In this document: positions 11,891-25,400 of the stretch, piece after piece
Layout: every line of letters begins with the position of its first letter
Position numbering within the stretch: position 1 is the stretch's first letter
Origin: Aegilops tauschii subsp. strangulata
Lineage: Eukaryota > Streptophyta > Magnoliopsida > Poales > Poaceae
DNA: 64,000 nucleotides
Reading direction: 5' to 3'
Assembly: GCF_002575655.3 (NCBI RefSeq)
Contig: NC_053037.3
Span: forward strand, 450,523,793-450,587,792
The notes under the pieces: generated by a model
Database searches by the model: none
Told to the model about the DNA's origin: nothing
What the model saw: the letters and a program-made list of their open reading frames with translations, nothing else
Translations under genes and position numbers: made by a program

Positions 11891-14800
11891 TCACCGTCCG
11901 GAAAAGATGGTTGCTTGTGACATCCCATTCCCATCGGTATAGCCAGACGACTGGAAGGAACTCTCCGCGTCACTTACTCCTGAAATCATCAACTTGAACT
12001 GCTTTGGCATTTCGGTATTCATGGAGTACTTGCGTCGAGGAGTCCCGGAAGTAGACTGCTTGTCGCTTGAAACCGCTGGTAACCACGTTTTGAGCCTTGA
12101 AACAACCTCTGTCATGGTGGGCCTGTCGATGGCTGCGTTTTCGACGCAGTTCAGGGCAAGGTCCACCGCACCCTGCAGGGAACTGGCATCGTACTGATCC
12201 AGCAGCCTCTTGTCTACGACATCGTGAATGCTGCCTTTAGCTATCTTTTGCCGCACCCAATTCGGTAGGTGGACGGTTTGAGGGTCCATAAATACTGGAG
12301 ATTGGCCGGTGATGATCTCCAAGAGCACGATTCCGAAGCTGTAAACGTCTGTCTTGACAGTGAGTTGGAAAGTTGCATGGTACTCAGGGTCGAGGTAGCC
12401 AAGAGTGCCAGCAGCAACAGTAGATATGTGTGTGTGAGCATCGTTAAAAGCTCGCGAAAGCCCAAAATCAGATATTACCCCCACCAGATTCTTGTCCAGA
12501 AGGATGTTTGGGGTCTTCACATCTCTGTGCACTATTGATGGGGTGCATGACTCGTGTAGATACTCCAGTCCTGTAGTTTATTAGAACTCATACTTTATGA
12601 ATACACACATACGTACACGACTTAAAGGTAAACACGTAATTGAAATTCGGACCTTGTGCAGCATCAAGGGCAATATAAAGTCGCTGTTCCCAAGTCAAAC
12701 TATAATCATCTCCTGCAATCAAGATGTACCAAGTTAATGTAAGGGCCATCTGATACCTGCATGTTAGCATAAATTCCAGTTTTGCAATCCTTGTACATAT
12801 TTTTTTGGATCGACTCTTTGCACATATTTAAGCCAACAAATGATGGTTACACACACAAATGATTAACTATAGAATCAACTGCTGCATTAAGATCTAAGAC
12901 CTGTATAAACAGGAACTTTGATATCACTGCTTTTCATTCTGTTATCAGAGCATTTTTATATACAGTTCCAATTAACAAACGGACCAAGATATTGGAATTA
13001 TTCTTTTAGTATAGATCTCTTAGTTATTTTTTCTTACTGGATTTTGAAAGATGTACATGTTTCTAATTTGTGACTATCATGCCATGGTTATGACTTAAGA
13101 ATTTAATTGTGGTAGCCCCAATTTGTTAACCAAATATCTATGACCATGCCATGGTTCAGACTTGGAATGTGCAGCTGTAAGAATGCAGCTACGGTTGCCT
13201 CACTTGTTAGTAGTCCATTATATATACAGAGTAAATTAGGGCTACCAACTCAACTGTATTGACTAGCAGCAGCAATAACAGTTTAGGCGATCAAACTACA
13301 CCTTTAACAAGAAAATTCAGTTTTGAAAATCCTGACTGCAGTACCGTGTCAAAGCCAGAATAGTTTTAGAATTTATTTTTTATACTTATGACTAGGTCCT
13401 GTCAAAATTTATTTTTATACTGTGAAGCACAATATATTCGTAAAATTTGAGAAGTAGGTGATCCCCAAGTTCTTAACCAAAGCTGCTGGCATCTGGGTCT
13501 CCGTGTAGTTGTTGGATTCTCAAGAAGTAAAACCCTGAATTGGTCAACTTACTTTTTAGATTGAACAGGTTTAGGTTTGATTGAACATTCAATTTTATTG
13601 AGTTAAAGTACAAATGCCTCGGTAGAAACCGAATGCAAGTTGGTGATAATAACAAACTGCAAGTTGGATTGGTTAAACATAGTCAATTATGCTTGATAGA
13701 TACATTTAGAAAAGTTAAGAGAGAAACCTCCTTTTAGAAGCTGTTGAAGATTTCCTCTGGGCATGAAATCATAAACAAGTGCAAGGCACTTCTTGTTCTG
13801 GCAATATCCTTGCAAAGTCACGAGATTCTTGTGATGAACTTTGGACAATGTTTGCACCTGCGGCAATAGATATAGTTACCAAACATCCTAGAGCTGAAGC
13901 CAGTTGCGTCATTTTATTCAATACATACTGTGGAAATGGTTTTAGATGTCGTGCCGACTTATAGTTTACTTTTGGATGACTTGTAAAAAACGTTGGAATA
14001 ATTGAGGCTGTATGCATCTAGTATGATGCAGAGGATGGCGGTAATAAAAGCTTCCAGTTTCAGAAAAAAAGTTTCTATTGAAGAATGTTATGTTGTGGCC
14101 TAGTTGGTTTTGTGTTTTTACCTCAGGGAGGAAGTCTGTTGACTCTGCTATTGATGTCTCCATAAGCACCTTGACAGCTACCTCATCACCATTTTCCAGT
14201 GTGCCATGATAAACAATACCAAAACCTCCTTTTCCGATGATTGATTGGAAGTTGTTAGTTATGAGTTTCAGCTCTGCGTATGTGAACCGTCTGATATCAA
14301 TATGTAGGGGAGTTTCCTCTTCATACATAGCATAATCTTCATCGTCTCCCGACTTCCCTGCAGAGTCAAGAAGTTGTGTTTAACATGAAAGTTTAGGTAC
14401 AAAGCTGCTCTCTTATGTCTGCCACCTATTGCATTGATGAAAGGGAAATTTAGAGCATATAATTTTGTTTTACCTTTCCAGTATAACTTCCAGAGTATGC
14501 CCATCACTACTAGGAGGGATACCAGTACCACAGGAACTATCACTGCGATGAGCACCGTAGATGTCTTCTTCTTCTTATTTGAACAGTACGTATCTTTGAC
14601 TTTTGAGCATATGGGATTGCCTTCTAATCTAGGTGCACAATTAGACAACATATAGAAAAATGAACTCATAAGATGTTAGTGTGGTAGGCCACAAGTATGA
14701 CACTAACTAAACTGTGGCCAGAGAAAGTCAAACTTGCGTAACTCTAGTCTGGTAAAGTGTGGCATATTTATTATATGCGCAAAGACTGTTGCTAAACCTT

Positions 14801-17723
14801 GAATTTCTTCTATGAGACTCAACCCTGTTTGTTTGCAGTTTTGTTTTTTTGGTTTGATCTTTTTTTTAGGTAGCACTCCCTCCGATCCATATTACTTGTC
14901 GCTCAAATGGATGTATCTAGATGTATTTCTGTGCTAGATACATTCTTTTGAGCGCAAGTAATATGGATCGGAGGGGGTAATAAATTGTGCAACACAGTTA
15001 AAACAAAAGGAATTGCGCAACAGTGCATGCAAACCTTAAGTCAAGCAGACCAGCCTGAGATCTTTGAAGAATAGAATCCGGAATTGGCCCATCAAGCTGG
15101 TTATATGACAAATCGCTGTAAAATAATAGTTAAAATCATTCTCTAAAACTTATATCATCAACCAAATATTATATTCAGCACAGAGACTTACAGAACTTTG
15201 AGTGACTTTATTTGGTAGTCTGGAATAGCTCCTGTCAAATTGTTGTGTGATAAATCCCTACATATGTTATCTGCTTAGGTCACAAGGATGTCAAAATAAT
15301 AACATTTAGCCCATTGATATTTTGTGGTAGGCACCACTTACAAGTTTTCCAGTGATACCATGTTCATGAATGATATGACTAATCCACCTTTCAGTCCACT
15401 GGTAGACAGATTTCTGCAAAACAACTCTAATATAGGTCTATTAATTTAGTGATAGCATTCAGCTAACTTGTTTTTTAAAGATTATTAAAGTATCATTCTG
15501 TGGTTCAGGTTTAAACTAAATTACATATGTTTTCAAGATTTCAACTAAATTAACTATGTTTTCTAGATATTAGCCAGTAAGATATGTGACTGAGTGTCTC
15601 TTACTAATGTAATGTGCTTCAAAGGTTAAAAATATTGAATTGTGATGTTTAGGTTCCAAAATGTAAATATGGTACAGTCCTGGTTATGTTCTTACACTGC
15701 GACAATCCTTGGATTCTGGTTGCTCTTAGAGTAGTCGCAAGTCAAACCTTCCCAGGAATACTCTCTTGGGGAGCATGGATCTCCGTTCCAGTTTATTCGT
15801 GCCAAATTGTAGTGTTTCGTGACTTCCTTAATGTAGTTGACTACAACACCCAAAAGACAATGGAAACAAATATGAACAGAATAAAGAAAGCTGTATATGC
15901 TGGCTATGGGCGCTCATATATATGTATTAAAAAGATTATAAACATTAACCTAACTAGTTGCAAGTTATTTCATATCCAAGTTTTATCTATTTAACAGAAG
16001 TGAATAAACTGCATGATGACCATGTGAATCTGCCACATATACGCGTATAATGCACATGCAGTGTATACATTGAACTCACCATCGTCGGAGTCAGTGGTGA
16101 GGTTATCCATCCGAACGAGCGAGTACAGCTCAAACGCGTTGATGAGCGGAGGGAGCCTCGACCTGCGTGTCTTGCTCAGGCGGAAGGTCGCGGTAGGGTT
16201 GTGCAAGAACCGCCCGTTCTGGTGCATGCTGTCCGCCTGGAATCGTGACGGCGAGAAGTCTGCGAATAGCAATTCGTCGTTGCTGTAGATGTCAAACCTC
16301 CTGCTGGGGTTGCTGCTGTTGATCTCGGCAAAATGGAAGATGGGAAGAAGCTGCAGGTTCTTGGCATCTAGGTTGGGACCCACTCCCACGCTGATCTCGA
16401 GGAAAGAGTAGTTTGTGTCTAGTGTTGTGGCCCCCTGGAGGATACCCTCTGGTACCTGGAAGGTGTTGTCACCGGGTAGCCTCCTCACTCGACTGCTAGT
16501 GTTCAGGGGGATCCAAGGGTAGGTGAAAGGCCAGCCCTCCCAGAACCGGTCGTACGGGTCCAATGAAAATCTTAATCAGACACAAAGAGAAAGGAAAAAC
16601 AGGTAAATAGCTAGCCCAATAAACTACCTTTTGGTTTGTACAGTACTTAAAAGACAATAGCTATTACAACTAGCAAGCCCAACTTCTTGTCACCTTGAGA
16701 TTGCATTAATTTGTGTTAGGAGCAATTTCAGGTAACAGGAAACGGATTAAGGAGCAATCACTTTAATCGTGCCGAGCTAGCCAGCCGAATTTAAAACCAT
16801 CGCCAGGCATTATTAAGATCAGATCCAAAATTACTAGGGATGTTAGCCCTGTCTCACCTTGTGATAAAGTCTGTTGCGGCACCAAATCTGATCCTTCTAA
16901 AGTAGCTGATTGACACTGAAGTATTCACAAAAGGGTACATCAAATCTTGAAGCGGCCTCAACTCCAGAGCAGACACAAACGGTGTCCCTGAACCGAAGTT
17001 TATCAGACAAACTGACACCGAGTTGGCTGGAGCAACGGTGATTATCTCCTTCCATATTGTGCTTGATGGATCCCAATTTGTCATGTTCACAGCCTCCCAG
17101 AAATTGACGCCGATATGAAGCCCAAACAGAAACAGCGAGCCGTCCCGAGTTTTGTTCAACCCATCGTAGTTGCCGTAAGTAAATGTGGCCCTCAGCATAT
17201 ACTTCGTACCGGTGGTGGATGGCAGCGTATAGCAATTCCGCGAGCCATTAGGGAAGCTCCTCAGGGTTTTCTGTTGCTCATCTGAACCAGCTATAAACTC
17301 TGCTGATATTTTGTTGCTCAAGCCACCTTCAACAAATCGACTGTCAGGGTCGAACTGTATTCCTGTGATGCTGTCATTGTAGGCGCTAGTGTTTGTGAAT
17401 CCACAATCAATGCTTATAAACCCTGCACAACGGCAATATGTATCAATCTCATGTGTTTCAGGAACCTAAGATGTATGCAAAGATCATGACTTGTGCGGCT
17501 ATGCAGGTGTTCAGGATAATCTCCGAAGATTTCAGTAAAGTGCAGATGGAGCAGGGCTTAAAGGGGTGCAGGATCAAGAAGGGAAAAAGATAGGAGGGCA
17601 TGGCTTGTATATATTACCAGGAGGAGACTGGCAGTGGACTTGAATCGTCGTCGTAACCAGGATGAGCAGCAGCGCCAAGATCCATGCCAGTTTTGTACTT
17701 GCCGAGCAATGGCTGATTGCCAT
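11891..17723 (-). CDS. Malectin-like/LRR receptor-like serine/threonine kinase (LRR-I type), tandem copy 1
   Basis: Twelve exons can be joined with GT/AG borders: 17618-17723, 16858-17422, 16080-16570, 15696-15840, 15342-15413, 15192-15257, 15035-15115, 14474-14628, 14122-14357, 13728-13857, 12653-12712, 11891-12570. They sum to 2,787 bases, giving 928 aa plus stop, with phases consistent at every junction. Domain order: signal peptide (1-32), malectin-like ectodomain (about 36-385), a GDPC motif at 407-410, about three LRRs (436-509), one membrane helix (about 534-555) and a cytoplasmic kinase. The kinase has a G-loop [11 protein letters not shown], Lys623, HRD at 717-719 and DFG at 737-739, so it is an RD-type and probably active kinase. 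Relatives of the Arabidopsis LRR-I group (SIRK/FRK1, IOS1) act at the plasma membrane in defence or symbiosis-like signalling. The ligand is unknown. Start chosen: first ATG after a TATA box and directly before the signal peptide. Intron 7 holds a Stowaway MITE. Confidence 0.93.
14873..14977. mobile_element. Stowaway-type MITE in intron 7 of kinase copy 1
   Basis: The 105-bp element has terminal inversions built on CTCCCTCCGATCC and GGATCGGAGGGGG and is flanked by TA at 14871-14872 and 14978-14979. The internal arms CATATTACTTGTCGCTCAAA and TTTTGAGCGCAAGTAATATG pair, so the whole element folds back. The corresponding position in copy 2 (about 22520) lacks it, so it probably arrived after the gene duplication. 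Confidence 0.9.
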
Positions 17724-17777
17724 GGTTCTATCCGGTTTGTGCAATTTTTGGAAGCAAGAAACTGCAAATGGCTTGTG

Positions 17778-17785
17778 AATTTATA
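17778..17785 (-). promoter_or_regulatory. TATA box of kinase copy 1
   Basis: TATAAATT on the minus strand lies about 55 bp upstream of the chosen ATG (17721-17723). This spacing fits transcription starting about 30 bp before the start codon, and it has a counterpart upstream of copy 2. Confidence 0.55.
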
Positions 17786-17829
17786 CAGCAGAGAAGACAA
17801 CAAACACGGTCTAGTCTCTCGATCCCTTT

Positions 17830-18894
17830 TTTTATGATTTATTTGGTGTTTTCAGTGTTTGGATTGACTTGGCCTTAGCTATGGATTAACAATATGTTTT
17901 TCTCATCGGGAGGTAAACCTTGTGGTGATAGAAATTGATGCAACTTGCATTCATCTAAAGAAAAGAAAATCCAACTTGGCATGGAGGATAGGCCGCACGC
18001 CAAATGTCACGGTGCTCTGCAGTCTTCCGTATGCGGCCAACGAACCGCTCGTCAGCCTGATAGCCAAGTCCCAACTCGGGCACAATTGTTTGTGTGGGCG
18101 GGCGAATCGGGCCTGCATGTCGCCCATATCTAAAGCCACGGACGTTGATGGTTCTCTGAACCAGTCTGGCATGCCAAATAAAACAAGTATTACGACCTGC
18201 AGTCGCCAGATAAAAGAAAGGAGCAAGTTGCAGCGAGCCCGACCGATTCGCTGGGGTGATATAAGAACGACCGGGTGTGAGCTTGGAGGACGCATGTCCG
18301 CCGGCCGGTCGGTCTCAAATGTCAATAGGATTCTTATTATTTTTATTACCATGATGAATATCAAGCTTCATCAGCAGCACGTACGTGGAGGATGGCACTT
18401 GGTCGCGCGTCGAATTGTCACAAACAAAGGGCAGGGCAGGTAGAGTTCATCAGCGAGCGGCGACTGTATGTATATTCGGGATTCGAACTTGGTTTCAATC
18501 TAGTTCCTGTCCCGCTTACGTCGAGAACCGCGTCAATCAGCTCTGCGCCTCAGCGAAGCGAGCAAGTTATCGACAAGCACAAGCCGTCCCGGCGGGCTGC
18601 AACGCCGTCATTTTGGTCACCGCGAAATGACGGCGCACGGGCACGGGGCCAAAATGCACAGCTGCGCTTCGCATGCGTTTCCTACAGCGGTAGACCGCGC
18701 TCCCGGGGATCGGGGGACCAGATTGCACAACGTTTTCGTTTTGAGGGACCAGATTGCATTACACGGAGCAGGCAAGGCCCTCCCCTCTGCCGTCGCCGTC
18801 GGGGGTGGCGGCCGTGGGTTCACGCGCGCCGCGGGGTTGCCCCGCCCCCCTTCTCTCCCACAAGGCCACCGCCACAACATCTCGGGTCTCCGCC
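17830..18894. other. Intergenic region between the tandem kinase genes
   Basis: It contains the presumptive upstream region of copy 1 (17786-18400). This is weakly similar to the upstream region of copy 2 around 25760 (a shared CTTGCATT(C/A)(A/G)TCTAAAG run). From 18630 to 18940 it is GC-rich and open in several frames on both strands, with no recognisable protein. Confidence 0.4.
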
Positions 18895-19175
18895 TGGAGG
18901 CGCAGCAGTAAGCGGCCGAATAGAGGAGCCGCCTGCGGGCGACCGGCGACGAGGTTAGGTATGTCATCGGTTGCATTTTTCCCCTGCATTAGCATCAGCC
19001 TCTTCGTACCTCAGGTGCTAACTCGCTCATTCTAAAGTCGTAGTGGCTCCAACTCGAGAAATGCTCAGAGGATTTGGTAGTAGGAGCACGAATTTTAATC
19101 TAATCCAGCAGCATTGCAAGAGGGAATGAGGGATTGTGGGTAATGGAACTGCGGAGTTCTTAAGCAGACCACTTA
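18895..19175. repeat. 3' flank shared by the two receptor-kinase repeats, right copy
   Basis: This is the counterpart of 11395-11665, including GACGAGGTTAGGTATGTC and AAATGCTCAGAGGATTTG. It marks how far the duplicated unit reaches past the 3' end of the second kinase gene. The two units are therefore head-to-tail repeats of roughly 7 kb. Confidence 0.6.
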
Positions 19176-19464
19176 TTTTGGATTTGGTCTGGAATGAGGG
19201 ATTCGGGGTAATGTGCGAGTGCCAATTAACAGATCACCGAGTTCTCACATGGAAGTAGAAGCTCCCTGTTTGAAAATCACTTGAACAAAAATACCAAAGT
19301 TCGCACAATTTTTTTTATACCCCTCATCCAAATAACAAGCAAGATCGCAAAATGGAAACAAAATGACTGGATTTCTGTTTATCTACAACCAATCATCACA
19401 AGTTGAGCAAACTACCAAACTTTATCTAAGCAGACGCAACAATAACTCGGTGGCCATTTTCCTT

Positions 19465-22400
19465 TCACCGTCCAGATAAGGGGATCAGTTGTGTCATCCG
19501 ACTGGTATAGCCAGACTGGAAGGAGCTGGAGCTCTCCTCGTTGACCTCTCCAGAAATCAACAGCTGGAACTGCTTTCGCATTTCATCATTCATGGACTTC
19601 GTGGAGGACGGGGAAGCATACTGTTTCTGGCTTGGAGTCGTTGGCAACAACACTTTTAGCCTTGACACAACCTCGGTCATGCTCGGCCTGTCGATGGCTG
19701 CACTCTCCACGCAGTTCATGGCAAGGTCCACCACGCTCTGCAGGGAATTGGCGTCGTACTGATCCAACAGCCTCTTGTCCACGATATCTTGAATACTGCC
19801 TTTTGCAATCTTTTGGCGTACCCAGTTTGGTAGGTGGTAGGTGTGAGGGTCCATCAATACCGGGGGCTTGCCAGTGATGATCTCCAAGAGCACGATGCCG
19901 AAGCTGTAAACGTCTGTCTTGATGGTGAGCTGGAAAGTTGCATGGTACTCAGGGTCGAGGTAGCCGAGAGTGCCAGCAGCAACTGTAGATATATGTGTGT
20001 GCGCATCATTGAAAGCCCGCGAAAGCCCAAAATCAGCTATTATCCCCACCAGGTTCTTGTCCAGAAGGATGTTGGCTGTCTTGACATCTCTGTGAACTAT
20101 TGATGGGGTGCATGACTCATGTAGATATTCCAGTCCTGTAGTTTAATTTGTCAACAGATGCATACATACATACATCACCTAAAAGAAAGCATGTAAATGA
20201 AATGCGAACCTTGTGCCGAATCAAGTGCAATATGAAGTCGCTGTTCCCAAGTCAAATTGTAGTCATCTCCTGCATCAAGACGTACCAAAGTTAATGCAAG
20301 TGCCACAAGATACATGCATGGTAGCATACATGCTAGCTTTATAATTTTTGCACATTTAACTTCAGATTGATGTTTAAACCACAATGATCAAGCATGTTAT
20401 CAATTGGTCTATTATGGTCTAAACCCGGCATAAATAGGCACTTGATCTTTGAGAGGTCACTGCTTTTGGTTCTCTTTAATAAATATTATGGTCCATTGAA
20501 GTATTCTTTGAATATGTACCTCTGTCGTTGCTTTGTTTCTTACTGATTTTAAATATCTAACTATCGAGTCATAATTATGACTGAGTAGAGGTATGTAACT
20601 GTGGTGCCCCAATTTGTTAGCCAAGTATCTATGACTATACCATGCTTATGAATTTGGCAATGGACAATACTAAGAAAAATTTCCAAAAAGGAAAAGCTCC
20701 AAGAAGAACTAGGTCCACCAACTCAAGTGTATTGATTAGCAGCAGCAATAACAGTCTATGCAATCAACTAAACCTTTGACAAGGAAATCAGGTTTATTAA
20801 AAAAAACTCGTTTTTTTTATTATGCTAGGTCCTGCCAATTTTTATATTATGCTACAACGCACAATATAAAGTTTGGCGGGTAGGTAGTTTCCAAGTGGTT
20901 AATGAAAGCTATTGGCATGTCGGTCCCTGTGTAGTTATTGATTTTGAATGAAGTAAAACATTACCTAAGTAAACTATGTTTGATAGAAAATTTCAAATAG
21001 TGGAGGGAAAACCTTCTCTTAAAAGCTGTTGAAGATTTCCTCTGGGCATGAAGTCATAAACGAGGGCTAGGCACTTCGTGTTCTGGCAATATCCTTGTAG
21101 AGTCACGAGATTCTTGTGATGAACTTTGGACAAGGTTTGCACCTGCAGCAACAGATATAGTTACCAATCATCCTAGAGCTGAAGACAATTGCATCATTTC
21201 ATTGGATATGGACTCTGAAAAGGGTTGATATCTTGCACACTTATAGTTTACTTTCTATTGAAGAAATTATTGATTTGACCTAGTTGGTTTTGTGGTATAC
21301 CTCAGGGAGGAAATCTGTTGACTCCGCTATTGATGTCTCCATAAGCACCTTAACAGCTACTTCATCACCATTTTCCATTGTGCCATGGTAAACAGTACCA
21401 AAACCTCCTTTTCCAACGATTTGTTTGAAGTCGTTTGTTATGTGTTTCAGGTCTGCGTACGTGAACCGTCTGATATCAATATGTAGGGGTGTTTCCTCTT
21501 CATACATAGCATAATCCTCATTGTCTCCTGACTTCCCTGCAGAATCATAAAGTAGTGTGTTACATGAAAGTTTTGGGTGAAGCTGCTGTTTAATGTCTAC
21601 CACCTATTCCATTGATGAAAGAGAGTTTAAGAGCGGAAAATTTTATTTTACCTTTCCAGCACAGTTTCCAGAGTATGCACATCACTACTAGGAGGGATAC
21701 CAGTACTACAGGAACTATCACTGCGATGAGCATGGTAGATTTGGTGTTCTTCTTATTTGAACAGTACGTATCTTTGACTTTTGAGCATACGGGATTGCCT
21801 TCTAACCTAGTGGCACCATTACACAACATATAGGAAAAAATGAATTAGTACGATGTTAGCTACAACAGCTCTACAAAATTATGATTAGAAGATGCCTCCA
21901 TGTTCTAACACGACTAACATGGTAGACATGTACGCACTCTGAACGAATAAACTTCATGGTTTCTCATATATGCACTCTAAAAGAATAAACTTCATGGTTT
22001 GTAAATCATGTGCAGTTACTAAGGTCCTTATCTATTTCTCATCTTGAGTGCCCATAGACAATAAAGCTTTTATAGTTACTAGATGCTAGTACATGTAACT
22101 GAGGGCATGCTTGAATCAATGTAATGCTCTGCAAACGTGTTGCTTCACACACTTCTTGTGGCACCTGAATTGGCCATCACAACTTCGTCAAATTCGATAA
22201 CTGTTCACATGTACCACAAGTGGTGCTGCTGCGGCATTTATTTTTTTTTGGGAAAGGAGGATTACCCCCGGCCTCTGCATCAAGCGATGCACACAGCCAT
22301 GGTGCTGCTGCAGCATGACGTTAGAAAAGTGTGGCACGACACAAAATATAACACCAACTAAACTGTGGCCATATAAAGTCAAACTTGTGTAACTCTTGTT

Positions 22401-25400
22401 TCGTGAAGTGTGGCGTATTTACATTGTATTTTCAAAGGCTGTTGCTAAACCTTGATTCTTCTATGAAGCTCAACCCTGTTCCTTTTGAGTGTAGTTGTTT
22501 AATTTGATCTATTTTTTCTGTAGTCAGAAATTGCGAAACATTCAGTTAAAAGAAAAGGAATTGTGCAACAGAGCTTGCAAACCTTAAGTCAAGCAGACCG
22601 GCCTGAGATCTTTGAAGAATAGAATTAGGGATTGGTCCATCGAGCTGGTTATATGACAAATCGCTGTAAAATGAAGTTAAAATTATTCTCTAAATTTTAT
22701 ATCATCAACCAAATATTATATTAAGGAGAGACTTACAGAACTTTAAGTGACTTTATTTGGTAGTCTGGAATAGCTCCTGTCAAATTGTTGTGTGATAAAT
22801 CCCTACATATGTTTTGTGCTTAGGGTCATAAAAAATGTCACAAATAATCCCATTTAGCCCATTAATATTTAGTGGTAGGCACCACTTACAAGTTCTCCAG
22901 TGATGCCATGTTCATGAATGATATGACTAATCCACCTTTCAGTCCACTAGTAGACAGATCTCTGCAAAACAACTCATTTTAGTACAAGTCTATTAACTTA
23001 GCCGTAGTATTGAGCTAACATGTTTCTTTAAGATTATTTAAGTATCTTTCTGTGGTTCTTTACACTAAATTGCATATGTTTTCAAGCTTTCAACTAAATT
23101 AACTGTGTTTTCAAGATAATAGCTAGCAAGACACGTGACAAGTTTTTCTTACCATATAAAAATGCAATATACTTCAAAGGTTAAAAATATGAATTGTGAT
23201 GTTTATGTTCCAAAATGTATATGGTACAAGTCCTGGTTATGTTCTTACACTGCAACAATCCTTGGATTCTGGTTTCTCTTAGAGTAGTCGCAAGTCAAAC
23301 CTTCCCAGGAATATTCTCTTGGGGAGCATGGATCTCCATTCCAGTTTATCCGCGCCAAATTGTAGTGTTTCTTGACTTCTTTCATGTAATTGACTACAAC
23401 ACCGAAAAAAACAATGGAAATAAATATGAACAGAATAAAGAATGCTGTATATGTTGGGTATGGGCCCTCATATGTATTAAAAAGAATGTAAACATTAACT
23501 TAACTAGTTGCAAAGTTATTTCATATGCAAGTTTTATCTGTTTAATAGAAGTGAATAAATTGTATTAATCTATTTATCTACTACGGTCTTGGCCATGGCT
23601 CATTGGTAATTGAACTTTAGAAGGTTGCTTACTAAGGAGTTACTACTGAATCAGCTGGTTGATACACTTGTTTCTATTACCATAATGTGGATACTGACAA
23701 TGTCAAATGGAGTTGAGGATCTTCGGGAGTCTACACAGTGAGATCTTGGTAATTAAGAATTGTTTAAATGCAGGGAGCTGGAGGTGCTGTTCCACCAACT
23801 GAATAAACTGCATGATGATCATGTGAATCTGCCACATATACATGACAAAAGTGTAATGCACATGCAGTATATACATTAATCTTACCATCGTCGGCGTCAG
23901 TGGTGAGGTTATCCATCCGCACCAGCGAGTACACCTCGAACGCATTGATGAGCGGCGGGAGCCTTGAGCTGCGTGTCTTGTTCAGCAGGAAGGTTGCAGT
24001 AGGGTTGTGCAAGAACTGCCCGTTCTCGTGCATGCTGTCCGCCTGGAATCTTGACGGCGAGAAGTCTGGAAACAGCAAGTCATTGTCGCTGTAGATGTCG
24101 AACCTCCTGTTCTGGTTGCTGATGTTGATCTCGGCAAAGTGGAAGATCGGGAGAAGCTGCAGGTTCTTGGCGTCCAGGTTGGGACCCACTGCCACATTGA
24201 TCTCGAAGAAGGAGTAGTTTGTGTCTAGGGTGCTGGCCTGCTGGAGGATGCCCTCTGGTACCTGGAAGGTGTTGTCGCCGGGTAGCCTCCTCACTGGACT
24301 GCTAGTGTTTAGAGTCATCCAGGGGTAGGTGTTATAGGAGAAAGACCAGCCCTCCCAGAACCGGTCGTAAGGGTCCAATGGATATCTTCACCGCACACAA
24401 AGACAAGGAGAAAACAGGTAAATAGCTAGCCAATAAACTTTTTTTTTTAACTTGAAGGCAATAGCTGTGACAACTCGCCAGCCAAACTTCTTGTCACCTT
24501 GGGATGACATTAGTTTTTGTTAGAAGCAATTGCAAGATTCAGGAAACAGATTAAGGAGCAAACACTTCAAATGTTCCGTGCTAGCCAACTTCAAAACCGT
24601 TGTCAGGCACAATTAAGATCAAATCCAAAATTATTATGGATGTCAGCCTTGTCTCACCTTGTGATGAAGTCAGTGGCTTGACCAAATCTGATCCGGCGAA
24701 AGTAGCTGATTGACACCGAAGAATTCACAAAAGGGTACATTGAATCTTGCAGTGGCCTCAGCTCCAACGCAGACACGAATGGAGTCCCTGTACCGAAGTT
24801 TATCAGACAGACCGACACCGAGCCGCCCGGAGCAACGGTGAGCACCTCCTTCCATATTGTGCTTGATGGATCCCAACTTGTCAAGTTTACCGCCTCCCAG
24901 AAATTGGCGCCGATATGGAGCCCAAATAAAAATGGTGACCCGTCCATGGTCCGGTTCAACCCGTCGTAGTCGCCGTAAGTAAACAAGGCCCTCACCAGCT
25001 TTTTACCAGGGGTGGATGGCAGTGTGTAGCAATTCCTTGAGCCGTTGGGGAAGCTCCTCAAGGTTTTTTGGCTCTCATATGGGGCACCAGCCATGTACAC
25101 TGCTGCTATTTGGTGGGTCAAACCGCCCTCGACGAATCCAACGTCGGACTGGTGCTGTATTCCTCGTATGCTGCTGTCGGTGTAGGGAGTAGTGTTTCTG
25201 TTTCCACAGTCGAGGCTTATGAACCCTGCATAACGGAGAATATGTGTCGGTTTCTTGTGTTTCAGGTTTAAGATATGCTGAAAGACCATATATAACCTGT
25301 CCATTTATAGATATCTAATAGCAAAAGTATGAGTATTAAGATCTCAGTGAATTGAAATTTCTTAAGTTGCACTGAAGTAAACTGAGCTGTGCATGCAGAT

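Noticed and set aside
15686..15994. Plus-strand open frame of 102 codons (and its counterpart at 23215-23568)
   Set aside because: Both are antisense shadows of exon 4 of the two receptor kinases, which explains why they look conserved between the copies.
18392..18976. Plus-strand frame of 188 codons and minus-strand frame of 119 codons
   Set aside because: GC-rich intergenic sequence open in several frames, with no domain and no consistent splice signals.
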